From: Cliona cf. orientalis | Lineage: Eukaryota; Porifera; Demospongiae; Clionaida; Clionaidae | Direction: 5' to 3' | Assembly (NCBI GenBank): GCA_963930775.1 | Contig: OZ005692.1 | Location: forward strand, 2,404,135 to 2,468,134 | DNA: 64,000 nt | Shown: one piece after another, positions 12,593 to 27,200 of the stretch | Numbering within the stretch: the first letter of the stretch is position 1 | Layout: every line of letters starts with the position of its first letter | Made by a program: the position numbers and the translations under genes | The notes under the pieces: model-generated | Databases searched by the model: none | Told to the model about the DNA's origin: nothing | The model's input: only the letters and a program-made list of their open reading frames with translations

Positions 12593-13485
12593 GTTCGACG
12601 GCTGCGACGTTTGATCATGATCAACAAGCCATGGGTCAACACTTTTCCAGGAAGTCTAGTCAATTTTGGAGCTGGAGGTACGTGCGTAGGTGGGGTCATA
12701 GATATAGATATCTATGGTGGGGTCTAGTTTCCGAAGGTAAAGGTCGTCATAGGGGCGTGGAACCGTTTTAATTTTTCATTATTTCCGTTATTTAGCAACT
12801 AACCGTAATTAGCACCTATGATGAATCAAAGATTCACAGTTTTTCGCTTAGCTCCAGCCATCCTACCGTCGTGAATCCAGCGCCTCTCGATCTCTCTGGA
12901 CGTGCTACTGTTAACCGGCCGATCGATCTACGCGATACATCGAAGGCTGTCTACCAAAATTTCGCCCGAAGCCCACGTTGTCATATAGCCCCACGGTATA
13001 AAAGAAGAAGCAAAGGGTATCACGGGGCCTATGTATCGTAGGAGTGTACGCTGAGTTTACACAGGGAATATCGTGCAAACAGAAACAAACAAAGGTGTCG
13101 GAGCTAAAGGTTAAAAGCCATCGAGACGGGCAGATTATCGGCGGCGTCTCGTGAAAAGGTCGGGCTATACCTAAGGCTACTATTTGTGGTGGATATCACG
13201 TTTCACTGTGGCGTGTGTATGTCTCTGACGGTGCACAGTGGCCAATAACTGAGCGGCTTCACTTCAAAAACGGGCCTACAACTCGATTGGGATATTTCAG
13301 AAGACACACACCTGCTCTGAAAGACTGTACTGAGCAGCTGTTCAAAAAGCAGAAACCAAGGAAGAGAGAGAGTTGGAAGCTATATGTATACGTATGGGAC
13401 ATTGAAAATAAACTATAGAAGAGTTTACGAACACAAGTCTATATCGGTGATCCAACGTGATATAATATTAGTCAACTGATCTGCC
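12593..13485. promoter_or_regulatory. Divergent promoter region between DNase and FRMD4 genes
   Basis: The two genes start back to back, 893 bp apart. The spacer is less AT-rich than the flanking introns and contains no repeated element that I could detect. Each gene's promoter and 5' UTR must lie here, so the pair may share control elements. No specific transcription-factor site is claimed. Confidence 0.45.
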
Positions 13486-13916
13486 ATGCCTGAGACATCT
13501 AGGGAGTGCGTGGTGGTGCTACTGGACGAGACGTCCTTCAGCGTCCCAGTCAAGGTACGTGTACATACATGTACATGTACGTCGACACATGTTACGGTAA
13601 CTGTAGGGACGGGTTTTTGAGCACACCTGGGATTTAAGTCCATTTAGGTGATGTTTGATAGCCATGAAATGACTATAGAGTTCTCTGTGGCATCTTTTTA
13701 GGCTGTTTGATGATATAATTATGGCAATAATTTGCAGCAAATACTATTATATTCTTTAGTTGGCTGTCTTAGCTGCCTTGCAGTCTGAAAGGACTCCGCC
13801 CTTTATTTGGTCTAAAAGGATGAGCTAATGTTTGTGTGTTGAGAGAGGAAGCTAACCTTTTTTTGATCTCAGATTGAGCCATCTCTCTCTCTGTCTCTCT
13901 TTCTCCGTCTTCCTTC

Positions 13917-13988
<72 letters not shown>

Positions 13989-16900
13989 CACGCTAACTAC
14001 CTAGTTCATTTGTATATAGAAAGGAAGCCAACTTGAATTGGCTATCTGTATCTAGGGAGATGCAGGTGTTTAGTTGCCAAAATGGTGATTGTTTGGGGGC
14101 TTTTGGTGGGAGGGTAGTGTTTTGGTGACTGTTGTGGCCTCGCAGTTTTGAATCTGTGGTCGGCTTGTTGGCTAAACAGGTGTACACACTGGCAGTCAGT
14201 ATGCCATTGGGTAGCTCATCTCTTTTGAGGAGTTCTATATACTCTAGCCCTACTACCCATGAACACAATGAGACTGGACACCTGAGCTGTATGGTTTAAT
14301 ATTGTATTGTACTGAGCCCATGTGCAGATCTGGTTAGGATGTGTTTACGTATTATAGTACATGGAGTCTCTCTCTCTCTCTCTCTCTCTCCCTCTCTCTC
14401 TCTCCCCTCTCTCTCTCCTCTCTCTCCCTCTCTCTCTCTCTAAAACGTGTCCACACATTCCTTCTTCCCTCGTCATACACACTTAATTACTATTCCTTGT
14501 TCATGTACTGTAACAGTGTATGCATGTAGTCATGTTCGTTTGAGTAATCAGGTGCATACTTTTATTAAATTAAGAGTTCATGCCTCTGTTTGCCTACAGT
14601 ATCGTAATTAGTAGACAGATGGGTATATTAAAAGGAGTTGGCATGAGCCCATTCGTCGTGATTGTGTGAATGAGTGTAGTTACCCGTGAGAAATAGCTGT
14701 ACCGGGTAATGATGGTTGAATTGGGGCTTAATTAGTTGGAGAGAGGGAGCGAGAGAGAGAGAGGGGGGGGAGCGAGGAGGAAGGGAGAGGAAGGGGGAGA
14801 GAGGGGGGGGGGGGGGGGAGGGAGAGAGAGAATGGGAGGAGAGGGACTAGCTACCGCTAGTCAGTAAGATTCAAAGGATAGCACTGACATACTGAAGTAG
14901 CTAACTGCTTCCCTGTGTAGCTATATGCGAGTCGGTATCAAGGGTTACGTAAGTACACTTGTAAGTTGAAATCAATAGGTGCATGATACTCGAGCGTAGG
15001 GATGTACATGTATAGTGGATGTGATTATCCTTACGAATCTTGTTTGTGTACTTTTTGGCCCTGCCATCCCTACAATTTTACTATTAAATTTATACATGTA
15101 AAAATGACTAGTGGGATCATGCAAGTGCATGTCATGCGCTCTCCTGATGTTGCACGTATGAAGAGACTTAGTGAGTATATTTACCCTGAAAGCACAACCT
15201 GCACTATAGTTTGTTATCCTACAGTGTGTATTGAGAAGAATGGCAACAAAACAGAGTATAGTAGATTGTTATTTCTAGCAAAAGTAGTACAATTTAGTTT
15301 TGCCCTCGATATATTATCTGTGGAACTACATGTACCATTTTTCTGATAGTGTATGAGATGTAGTATGTATACAATGTACAAATTGCTAGCATAAGGCTAT
15401 TTGCCTTATAAAGCCTCTAGTGATAGCACTCCCTCGCAAGAAATTAGCCCTTAGTACCAGAGTGTGTTCAGCCCCTCCCACTTTACGTAAATACTTTACT
15501 GAAAGTCACTAAGTTAAACACTGAGTATTCTCTAACCACAGGGCTAGGGCAAGGCTTATTTGTGCTTGTATTAGCAGTGAGGTAGTTTACCCCACACATG
15601 CAATATGTAGGAAGTTGGCCCTTGGTACCTGGCTATATATAGAGCACCCCCTCCATTTTGCGAAATACCCGTAGAACAGAGCACCATGTTGATATCAGGC
15701 AGTCCATGACTGCCTTTTACGGTTAGCTTCTACTAATGATAACAAAGTGGTTCCAAAAGAGGATATTTAGTCCTTTCTGCTGTAGTTGATAGATTATAGA
15801 CCAATAACCCCCCTCCCCCCTCCTTGCTTCAAACAAAGTGCACCATTGATAGTCACAACACTGAATATTGGGCTTTTTTGCAGTTTCTAATAGCAGTAAG
15901 GTGGTTCCTATATAATGTATGTGCTTAGAAAGCCAGTCTGTTTATAGTGAATAATGGCTACCCCCTGTACAGGATATACTGCATGTATATAGCTTCTGAT
16001 GCTGGCAGCAAGGTGGTCCCAAAACATGAAATTTACCTCTTTCTACTGTAGACTACAGACTAGCTCCTCCTGTATCACAAAGGGGTAATGAGCAAAATGC
16101 CACATTAATAGCCATAACACTGCATAATATTGCTAATTCTGCAGCTTCTATTAGCTCCCACATACATGTAGGTATAGTGCCATTTATACTGGTCAGTAGA
16201 CCAACCCCTCCCACTTATTAACAAAAGATCTGCAGAGCATGCTAGCAAGTATGTACATACATGTAGCGCCTCGTTAAAAGCAATTTTATTGAACAATGGG
16301 TAATAAAGCTGCCTTTAAGAAGTACTGCCGTAGCAGGGCACATGACTTGTTGGAAATCAGCCTTCAGTTGTGGCCAGCTCCTCCCACTTTACAAACGAGG
16401 ATTGTGTTTACCACGCTGATTATACTAAGTGCAGTTGATTGATCTCTGATTAGCTTATCAACCATTTTTTGTTTTATGTATACTACATCGTATTAGAGTT
16501 GTGACCAACTCCACCCACTTAACAAATACCAGCCGCTGTTAGCACTGAGCTGAGGAAAATATTTTCCATACTAAGTGAAGTTGCTTTGTCTTTCCATGGT
16601 TAGCTTATCAGCCATTGCCATTTTCATGTATATGTACTACATTTATTAGTATGGTAGCACCAGCTCCTGACATCTGGCTAGGGAGTTCCTTTAAAGATTG
16701 ATAGGACTACAAACATGGAAAGATTTGGGGATAGTGTAGTACAGTACCAACTTTGGCGTGGTACATGTACATGCACATGCACATGCACATGCACATGCAC
16801 ATGCATATGTACATGTACCTGTACATGGGTGATTATATTATTATCTCCCCAGTAGCAATTTACTTTTCTGTGGTTATGAGGTAATTGTGGTGTAATCTAT

Positions 16901-19368
16901 GATGAAATTATGATGAAATTATGATGCAACCTATGAGGTAATTATGAAAAAACCCAGGGCCTCGCTGGAGCCTTTCTGGGACTTGAAAGTCAATAAATAT
17001 GTAGAGTATCTTACGCGTGTATCCAGCGAATAGATTACAAGCTGAGCGCTACTTTTTCTGAGAAGCACTGTTGGTTGAACTTCACGTGTTTTCTTGGCTT
17101 ACGTAATGCCGTGGATAGCCTTGTGCTATATATAGCACGCATCACTGTCACAAGGGGCTGGCCCGCGCGAGACTGCAGCAGCGCGACCAACCTGAAGTTC
17201 GGAAGGAATATTGTGCTGTCAAGTTCGTCTCTGTGATTGAAGCATCGAAACCTGTCGCTACCAAGGTTGAGAGTCGATCTTAGACGCCATCTCCATGATT
17301 TCTGGGGCCAGCATCGATCGATGTACGCATTCTATTGACGATCTTTACCACATGCACCATTATACTGTGCAGCTACTGGGGAGATGGTCAAGGGTTCATT
17401 GTATGTGTGTATGAGGATATACACATGCACTAGTTGTGCTTGGTTTGCTCCCTTCCTCATTGTGGCTAGAGTTTCATAGAGAAATGTGATACACACGCAC
17501 TAGTGAGGCCATACCACGCCAATTCAGTGGCTCCAGTTGATAGTGAGTGCAGTTTCAATTGCCCCAGTTAGCAGGGACTGTTCCTCGCTGATTCATGGCG
17601 GAAGTCATTTTGAGAAAACATTAGGGTCGACCATTCAGTGCTGCGTGGTATCCGTGCTATTCACCGCTCGGGACAGGAGGCTTGCTATAGTTTCTAACAT
17701 TGGAGTCTGTGGAAGTAGAAGGCCCAAACTGCCTACAAACCAAGTCTGAAGTCTGGGGCTCTGGAGGCCTTGGAATGGTGATAGTTTGAAATCAATAAAA
17801 AATATCGCGTTTAGCATGACATGGTCCCTTTTCTCAGATCCTATCGCGCACTATTATGTGATGTGTCTATGTACATGATTATGTGTGTGCATGCACCACG
17901 TACATGTGTAAGATGAAGTTAGATGTTGATCGATATTCATAGTTATTTTGGAGAGTTTCTGAGCTGCATGAGATCAATAGTTAATTAGCATTCCTCACTC
18001 CGCCTAGCATCCAAATATGGAAAGTAGCCGCTCTTTCTACTTGGCTAGCTCTGAACATTTTGAACATGATGTGTCTATACTGATAATACCGACTTCCCAC
18101 TAAAACATTTTTATAAAAAATTTACACCACTTGAAAGAAACTGTGTCTACCTTAATAATCCAATTGGCAACCTAGTCCTGTGAATCACTGTAAATAGTGT
18201 GTTGGGTGGTTGTATAGATCGATGCTCAAAGAACAGCGCCATGAAGTGTGTGGGTGAAGTGGGGGTGGAGAAGTAAGAAAGAAAGGAAGAGAGAGTCAAA
18301 GATAAAGGAAGGGAGAGAGAGTGAGAGTGACTGAGAGAGAGAGAGAGAGAGAGAGCGAGTTAGTAGGCAATTAATTTTGATAGTTGTGTATACAATGTAC
18401 ATGTAATTCCTACCTATCGCTCTAATGACAATGTAGACGCAACATTTACAATAGTGGTGTGATGTCATTAATGATATTCATTGCATAACTATATTATACT
18501 AACGTGTGAATTGCAGGTGTGTACATACATTTTGCTAATTAATATGCATGCATGAGTTTATGTCTAGTCTAAAGCCTACATGTACATGTACATGTATATA
18601 GCTGTATTTGTATTACTCTCTCTCTCCCTCTCCCCTTTCTACCCTCCCTCCTCCCTTCCTCTGTCTCCCCCCCCCCCCTCAGCCCACATTACTGGGCAGT
18701 GATCTTCTAGACATGGCTGCCTCCCACATGAAGGTGAAAGAGAAGAACTACTTCAGTCTCTACACTGAGGGAGAAGGGTAAGCATAAATGAGAGAGGAGC
18801 GGGCAGAGCTAAAAGTACTTTAGGGGTATTAGGGCAATCCTCATTCAACATACATGTATAGGGAGGGCCAATTTCCAAGGAGGGGGGGGGGTCTGCCCCC
18901 CCCCCCCCCTGAAGTAAACCTTATACTTGACTCCTAGCTGTGCCCTAGCCTAGCCTAAGCTCTCATGTTCCGGTGTGGGTAGGGATTCTTGAATCACTTA
19001 ATCTACATACAAAGTGCATAGTGTATCCGCCATTCACGGAAGTACAGCCAACTCTTTGGTGGCGGTTCCCCAACTATACAGTAACCATAATACATACAGT
19101 GTACATATACACGTGTATAAACATAATATTTAATGTGCAAACGTACAGCTGTACATACATGTATAATTTAGTTTCTTGTGTAGCCCATATTTGAAGGCTT
19201 CTTGTTGAGATTTTCTTTGAGTTGAGTGATTACTCATTGACAGCTAGTGGCCTTTTTCTACGAACTGTTTGTGAAGCTTTGAAAGCCCATTCTCTTTTAA
19301 ACATTGATACAGTACATGAGTTGTACATTCACAGTGCTTTGAGCTTGTTTAGGTCAAGCATCTCTGCA

Positions 19369-19413
<45 letters not shown>

Positions 19414-21621
19414 TCCTCTCCCTTTCTCTCCCTCTCTCCCCCTCCCCTCACAAACACAGTTACAAGAACTGGCTTGAGATGGATAAGCCAGTGCTGGATC
19501 CTGCTCAAGACCTGCCAAAAGGCTCTCAGCCTGTCAAGATCTTCTTCTGCTTCAAGTAAGTGATATTTATCAGTAGCTAATGTGTGAGGTATTAGGTATT
19601 TTTGTGTGCCATACATGTACATATTATATTAAATGTACAATTGTACATGTACATGTACGATACATGTACTACATGCTGTGAAACAGGGATGATCGATTAT
19701 TACTTAAAAGAGTCGATAATTTTATAATACCTATTGTATTACATGTATGTACATGTACATATATGTATCGTGTATGTACCATGTACATGTAGGTATTTTA
19801 TTCACAACCTTCGTTACTTCAATGACTTCATGACGGTGGAGCTGCTGTACCTCCAGTCAAGACAGGCCATCTTTAAGGTACTAAAGTTAATATGTACATG
19901 TATGTGTACGTGTGTACAATCGTGTGGTAGATCATACACATTTTAAGCTGTGGCAGCTAGAGTGTATGGTGTAACATACTGATGTGTATTTTTAGTAAAT
20001 ATATTGCACTAATCCCAGGTGCTTTAGACCTACATGTAGGAAATTGAAAGTTTTTCACTATACTGAATGCAAGCTGTGATTTTTGATAGCCTACGGGTAT
20101 TAGCAATTGAAAGGAAACCCATGAATATAGTATTATTGTATATTCATGTATATCGCAACGTATTTACCTCTCTCTCTCCCTCCCTCCCTTTCTCTCTTCC
20201 TCTCCCTTTCCCTCTCCCTCTCTCTTTCCCTCCCCCTCCAGGGTGAGATACTCACTGATGAGGAGACGGTGTTTGAGTTGGCTGCCTGTGTCATGCAAGC
20301 TCAGCATGGAGACTATAAATCGTACGTCGAAACGTCACGACTGAGAGGGGGCATGTACACATACATGTATACATGTAGTGGTCCTGCCGTTTGCTGGATT
20401 GACATAGACTTGCCTGAGCTGGCAGGGAGACAGTTAGTCTATCAAGCTACATGTAGACCCCTTTTTCGTCCCGTGTGGATAGAGTGGATAAAGGTCTTCG
20501 GGCGAAAAGGGGTCTAGCTTGATAGCTAGACTAGGAGACAATGGTTGAACTCTTGGATTGGGATTGATTATAAAAGATGCGTAGACCTACTAAACATTCA
20601 TGTAGTACATGTAATCAGTACCTGTGGGCGTGCGTGTCTATAGTTGTGAATCGGTGTTTATTCCGTGAAGGTCTTCTGTGTATGGTATACGTCCTGACTC
20701 ACAGTAGCTCTATTGGATGTGTTGATGGCTTATCACTACTCATTCCATCCAATTATCCACCAATTTTGGCCTAGCTAGCTGCTGTTCTTCCATGTATGTG
20801 TAGTCTCATACATATGAACAATAGTTACATGTACGTGTAGGTTTGCCTGAGCAGGGATTGCGATGGCTTCTCCTAGGTTTGGGATTAGTAGTTGAAGATA
20901 GATCTGATCTATCTTACATTACATACTAATTAATATGCGTACTATGGGAGTACAAGAAAAAATGGTATAAGAAGGGAGATGAGTGACTTGTAATGTATTC
21001 TTTGATGTGGTTTCGGTGATGTTGTGATTATTAGTAGCCACACAATTAGACAAAGTATATGATGTACATCCTGCCCGCTCAGCATATCCTGGTGTGTTTG
21101 TATGTGTATGTGATGTACATAAGTTTTGTTGGAACTGATTTTTTTTATTTGAGCTAGATGGACATATTGATGGCTCCAGGAATACATTAAGTAATGTTCG
21201 AAGCGATGTTCTTGATTGCTTTGTGTGTCCTCTCTCTCTCTTGCAGTGATGAAGATGCTAAGCAGCAGCTGAGTCACTTACCCGTTCTTCCTGTCAACAT
21301 CTTCAACAGCAAAAGTATACATTATTGGTAAGTTGAAGCCTGTGACACGTGTGTGTGCTGGTACTCTACTTACATGCATGGTTATTTCAGAGCTCAGAAT
21401 TCCAAAAAAAAACCACATATCGTACATGAAGCAGTGTTGTAGCCAGCTCATATTTTAAAGGGGTGTTGGTTAAAAGATTAGAGTATTATTGTGGTTTTAA
21501 TAACCACATTAAATAAAATTGAGGTCAGAAAGGAGGGTGGCTGCCCTCCATTTTACCCTCTGGCTACAACTCTGCATGAAGTAATAATAATGAGTTACGA
21601 TTGTTTTCCACCTCCCTCCCT

Positions 21622-21659
<38 letters not shown>

Positions 21660-24145
21660 CCCTCTCCTTCCCTCCATCTCTCTCTCTTTCCCTCTCTCTC
21701 CCTTACCCCCCTCTCCCTCTCCCCACCTAGTGAGGAAAGAGTGATGTCCTACTACCGCATGATGAACGGTCTGTCTCGAGGTGAAGCTGTCTTCAAGTAC
21801 CTCGACATCATACAGTCACTTCCCATGTACTCCATGCACTTCTTTGAGGTCAAGGTACGTCCTAGCACTAACAAGATTAATTGTGGACTCTTGATCTTCA
21901 TGGCCAACATTACATGTACAACAATGTACCGTAAATCGCGAATATTTCGTTGTTAAAATATTTTTGGACAGCCTGGCTTGTGCGAAAATTAAACGCACGA
22001 AATACATATGCAATATTAACGATAATGCGGTACAGGGTCGTTTGTCCGAAAATTATTTAACATGAAAATTTATCACATGAAATATTTTAGACATGAAATA
22101 TTTGCGATTTACGGTAGTTCTGTTCGCCAACCTATTTCAGATATCATATATTAGCTAACTGCACGAATACCGAGCATGTGTGCATCTATACATGTAGCAA
22201 TTTTTAGATATTGATCAAGTAACAATGTGGAGCTAGTCCCAATCATCTAATCGATCATTAATTATTTTGGCCCTATTAATTAACTGGTTTAATTATTATT
22301 AATGATTTCAGGACAAGAAGGATGTTCCCCTGTGGTTGGGGGTGGGGCCTGATGGGATCTGTGAGTGCCTCAAGCACGACAAAAATGAACAGACCAACGT
22401 AAGTCCTTCACATACATACGTATGCATCACATGACTATCATGTGATGTGTTGGCATTTGTATGTCATGTGACTATCATATGATTTTATCTCCATAGCGAT
22501 TTCAGTGGCTCCAGCTGCAGAATATCTACTACAAGGATAAGAAGTTTTCAATGGAAGTTTACCGCAGCAATGCTAGGTATGTATATATATATACATGTAT
22601 GTGCGTGCATGGAGTGGAGTGGATGGGTAAAGGGTCATCATACCACTAGATTGTATGTAATCAAAATGGTCTAATTCGAACCTATACTGAAGTCAGATGT
22701 GGTAACCGCTATGGCTCATCGCTTTCCACTGCCTGTACTTAGTCTGACATAGTCTGCTTGGATTGACCCATAAAGTTTTTCCCCTTCTACCTTGCTAGAA
22801 CTTTACAAGCATGACACACAGATCGATATAAACGCACCATCTATATAGCTATAATTATGTTAATTGGATTAAACTAATTACCAATTAAAGCCTGAACAAC
22901 ATCCGCTACTCCCTCGCACCCTCTGGCCTGTCTCCCTCTAATACTTTGGCTGCGATAAACAATCAATGACATGTGATCACTAATTGAATTAAGCTAATTG
23001 AGAACACAACAGGTTTCTGTCAATTCAGGGATTTCCTACGCATTAGCCAAATTAGCCATTTTACATGCTGCTATAGAGTACATGTATCACAATGTCATTT
23101 TGATCACTAAACATTTCATATGATTTTTTGATGATTTTTTGATGATTTTTGTGCAGGTCTGGTAGAAAGGGTGCTATTCTGGGGCCTGTGTCCGTCCACG
23201 CCTGGTACGGGAGCAGTTCAAAGGTCATCATAGCGATATGGAAGATGGCTCGTGATCAGCACATGTTCTACAGGTCTAAGAGAACTACTAGGGTGAGTCA
23301 GTGGTAATCAATGGTACAATTGTAGCAGTGTTTTTCCCAGCATACATAAGGCATGTCGGCCCAACAAGCCTTCAGTTTATAATTCCCTTCGATGTGGGAA
23401 TAGTGCTAATTAATCCACAAGCTTTGATGTGGCCACAGTCTCCACCCAAACTACGTCCTATTATCATGCCTTAAATTTTGTCTGGGGAGAATGCTATAGC
23501 TTGAATTTTGACAAAATTTAATGATCATTTTCAATATCAAGCTAGTGTACTGTGACATTGTGGTTTCAGTGTTCATTACAGTAACTATAGGTATCTATAC
23601 CAGAATGGGCATAATCTTGTTCTAATTTGGAGTCTATAAATTTTTGTTAGCATTTATAAGAGTTATGGGGGGGAGCGGCATTTGGATCCCCCCCTCCCCG
23701 AATTTACATTGTACATAATAATAATAACCTAGAGGCATACTAATTTGTCCAGTGGTTGTGTATCGTTCGTTGGTTGTTTGATCTCCACAATCTTTAACAA
23801 TAACAAACATCATTGTTTACATAGCACCGTATCACCATGCACACCCTGCTTGTGAAATCTAGTTCTAGTACAACAGTACAAGTGTACATGTATTTAAGAG
23901 ACCAGGCATATGCTATACATGTATGTATACTACATGTATATATACATTCAGGATCGTCAAATGTGTGTATATGTATTCGTTGACATCGAAATATTTTCAT
24001 TTTGCAGGATCCTCAAGCTGGCATGAACTTGACGGAGATTATCCGTCAGTTGAACAAGCATCACCGTGCCAACATATCTCCGAGTAGTAGCCACTCCTCG
24101 CTCAGTATGGACTCGGCAAAGTCTAACCCACAGCAAGGTGAGGGA

Positions 24146-24209
<64 letters not shown>

Positions 24210-27200
24210 GAAAGAGAGGGAGAGAGGGAGGGAGGGAGAGAGCATGCATGGAACGCTGTATAGACTGTGCCATGGAAGCTCAGACACATGCCTGGACTAA
24301 TAATTGGTGTCCTAATTTAGGAGGTATCCTCATTTAAGGGGCGATATTGGTCATTTTCCTATGTACGTACGTTGAAGTTGGGACTACTGTAAATTAGCGA
24401 GACACTTGGTGCACATACAAATTAAATGACTGTGGTCACATGATTGTATCACATGACCCACACACAGCGTCAGCGGAGGCTGTGGCAGCTGCCAAGGCGG
24501 CCCAGACTGAGATGTACCAGGCTCTGCTGAGTCGGCGAGCAGCACTGGTCATCGACTTTGAGAAGAAGGCGGCCAGATACAAGGAGATACTCATCAAGGA
24601 AATGGTTAGCTGGAGTGTGTGTGTGCATACTGTACATACTGTAATGTTTCTTGTGGAGTGGATGCATCAATGATCTTGCCAGAAGCACAGGTGGACAAAG
24701 TACTTAATAAACTATGCTACAGTGATACAGTTATTTAGCATGGGAAATACAGTCGAGCCTCTAATAAAGGACCCTCCAAGAAAGGCCGGGACACTGTACG
24801 TGTGTTGGACCTCTTTTTAAGGGACACTGTTTGGAGTCCCAAAAACTACCATTCCCTATAGTTTCTATTCATTGAGAACCTCCGAGAAAAGGACAACCTC
24901 TCTATAAGGGACAAAATAGCTAAATTTATATTGTCCCCAAAGTGTCCTTTGTTTGGAGGTTCGACTGTATACGGAGGGGGTGGGATAGATTAATTAGAAA
25001 TTCCAATAGCCTGTAGGTGCTTGATACATGATACTGCTGCCCTCCTCTATCTCTGTCTCTCTTCCTCTCTCCCTCCCTCTCTCACTCTCTCTCTCCCTCC
25101 CTCCCCCCTCCTTTGCAGCAAATCACTGGTATTCCTCCTGATGGATTGACCCCTGAGGAAATTGAGAGGATGAGAAAGAAATTTGGCGTCAGCTTTAAAT
25201 TCTCCAAATTTGTCTTAGATAAAGGTGTACAAGTAAGTCATACCCATAATAGAGGTCATGTACATGTATGTATGTCATCCAGTGTCAAGTAACTAATTCG
25301 AATTTTCTTTTTTCTTATATTTAGGGTGAAGAGGATGAGGTGGAGACACTTGAAAAGGAAGTGGAAATCAATCAGTCAATATTGAGAGCAAACAAAGTTA
25401 GTTGATCACGTACTTAGACTACACATGTACATGTACATGTACATGCACTCCATATCCCCCCCCCCCCCCCCCCCATCTCATGAATTATTACCAAATTTTT
25501 TTTTGTAATGCTTGAATGCCAAAACATATCAAGACTTGAGAGGCCCATTCTGATAATTTTTTCTTAATTATTGCTAAACTAACAAAGGGATCATAAATTT
25601 TTGTATCTAACATTACGTAGACACTGCTGGATCAAACTAGGGATAGAAAGCTGAAGAAGGACCGCAAAAAAGACATCAAAACTATGGAGGAAAAGGTGGG
25701 GTAAATTTGCTTTATATTATGTATACATGTACCTCAAAAATACGTGATAAAATTAATATGGATGGGGATCTTTACTTACGTATTATACGCCCTGTATGAT
25801 ACAGCTTCAGAAACTCGAGGGCAAGGTTGAAGAGTTGAAGAAGAACAAAAGAAGTAGCACATCCTCCACGGGGTCAAAGTTCCAGATGGACTCCCCAACG
25901 TCAAGTAAGCATGCACTTTTGCCCTTGTACAAAAACTGCCATAACCCCTACCCTCTCTGCCTAGTCCTTCCCAATCCACATTGTCCATTGCAACTCCTAC
26001 ACATCTACATGTACATGTATACATCGTATGACCTCCCTCCCCCAATAACACACAATGTACATGTATGTGCATGTACACTCCCTCCTTTCCCTTCCAGGTG
26101 TTCTAGCTATCCTACCTACAGCGTAATGTACATGTATGCGTGTCCAACCATACCCTATAATCCCTTCCCCAACAAACACGTTAACAATATACATGTACAT
26201 GTACACAATGTCATACATGTACACCCTCTCCTTTCCCTCCCAGGTGTTCTTGCTCTTCCTGGGTCGGTCCCAGTCAATCGCCGTCGCAGTGGCACTCCAG
26301 GGGGCGGGAGCATCGACGACAACTTTCTCGCAAGCATGATCTTTGACACGCCCACCAAACCCACGTCCCATAACACCACCCCTCAACCTTCGAACCTTCA
26401 AAAGTCACCCCTTCATAAAAGCACCTCGGCTCTCAATGATATGCCCTCGACAACTTCGACTCCGCCCACTGGGTCGTTCGCGCACTCTAACAGGCAGCAC
26501 AGTCAGGTTTCGACATCGCACTCAATGGGACCTGGTAATTACCAGGGGCATCCCCCAAGCAGTCACGAGCATGCATATTCGGAAAATTATACTCGATATT
26601 CTTATGGCAACGATTCTCATTTTATGGTAGGGGGAGACTCCTATGCTGACGAGTACGATTTGTCGCCTCAAGGAAGTCTCGTAAGTGGGAGTGGCTCCGT
26701 CTTTTCTCCGCCCAATTCCAACAACACTTCTCGGAGGAGCGATTACGGACCGAGAGAGTCCAATCTGACGGACGATTTTCTTCAACATTTCAGCAGCTCG
26801 CGAGGACATCCTCCAGCTCAACATCACCCACAACACCAACACTACACCCCAGAAAACCGCTCCCCCATGGCAACGGTGAGATCAGATGCATCCTTAAAGA
26901 GTCGCATTCCCGTTCCTCGTAGGTCGAATGTGTCCGATTCTGTCACCGTTCCGGCTAATTCGTCACCCATCACTCGATACAAGCGAGCCTCGAGTCCAAC
27001 ACTTGGTTTTCCTGTCGAAGGGAAGGCCGGATATGTTCAAGCGTACAGGGAGCAGCGGGAGTATTCTCCTGATACTCATCACTCTCACCGTGCCCCCCAT
27101 GGGGGACAGTACGATCATACCCCCCAACAGCAACACTATCAGCAGGAGGTACAGTATCGCCGCAACCCCCAAACACTGCCACACTCATACCAGACACCCT

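Noticed and set aside
17537-17820. Possible extra FRMD4 exon in intron 1
   Set aside because: Short frames exist on both strands but none shows FERM similarity. The FERM domain already reads continuously from exon 1 to exon 2.
24002-24337. Open frames through the GA run after FRMD4 exon 11
   Set aside because: Only 24008-24137 is supported as exon. The rest is the microsatellite following the donor.
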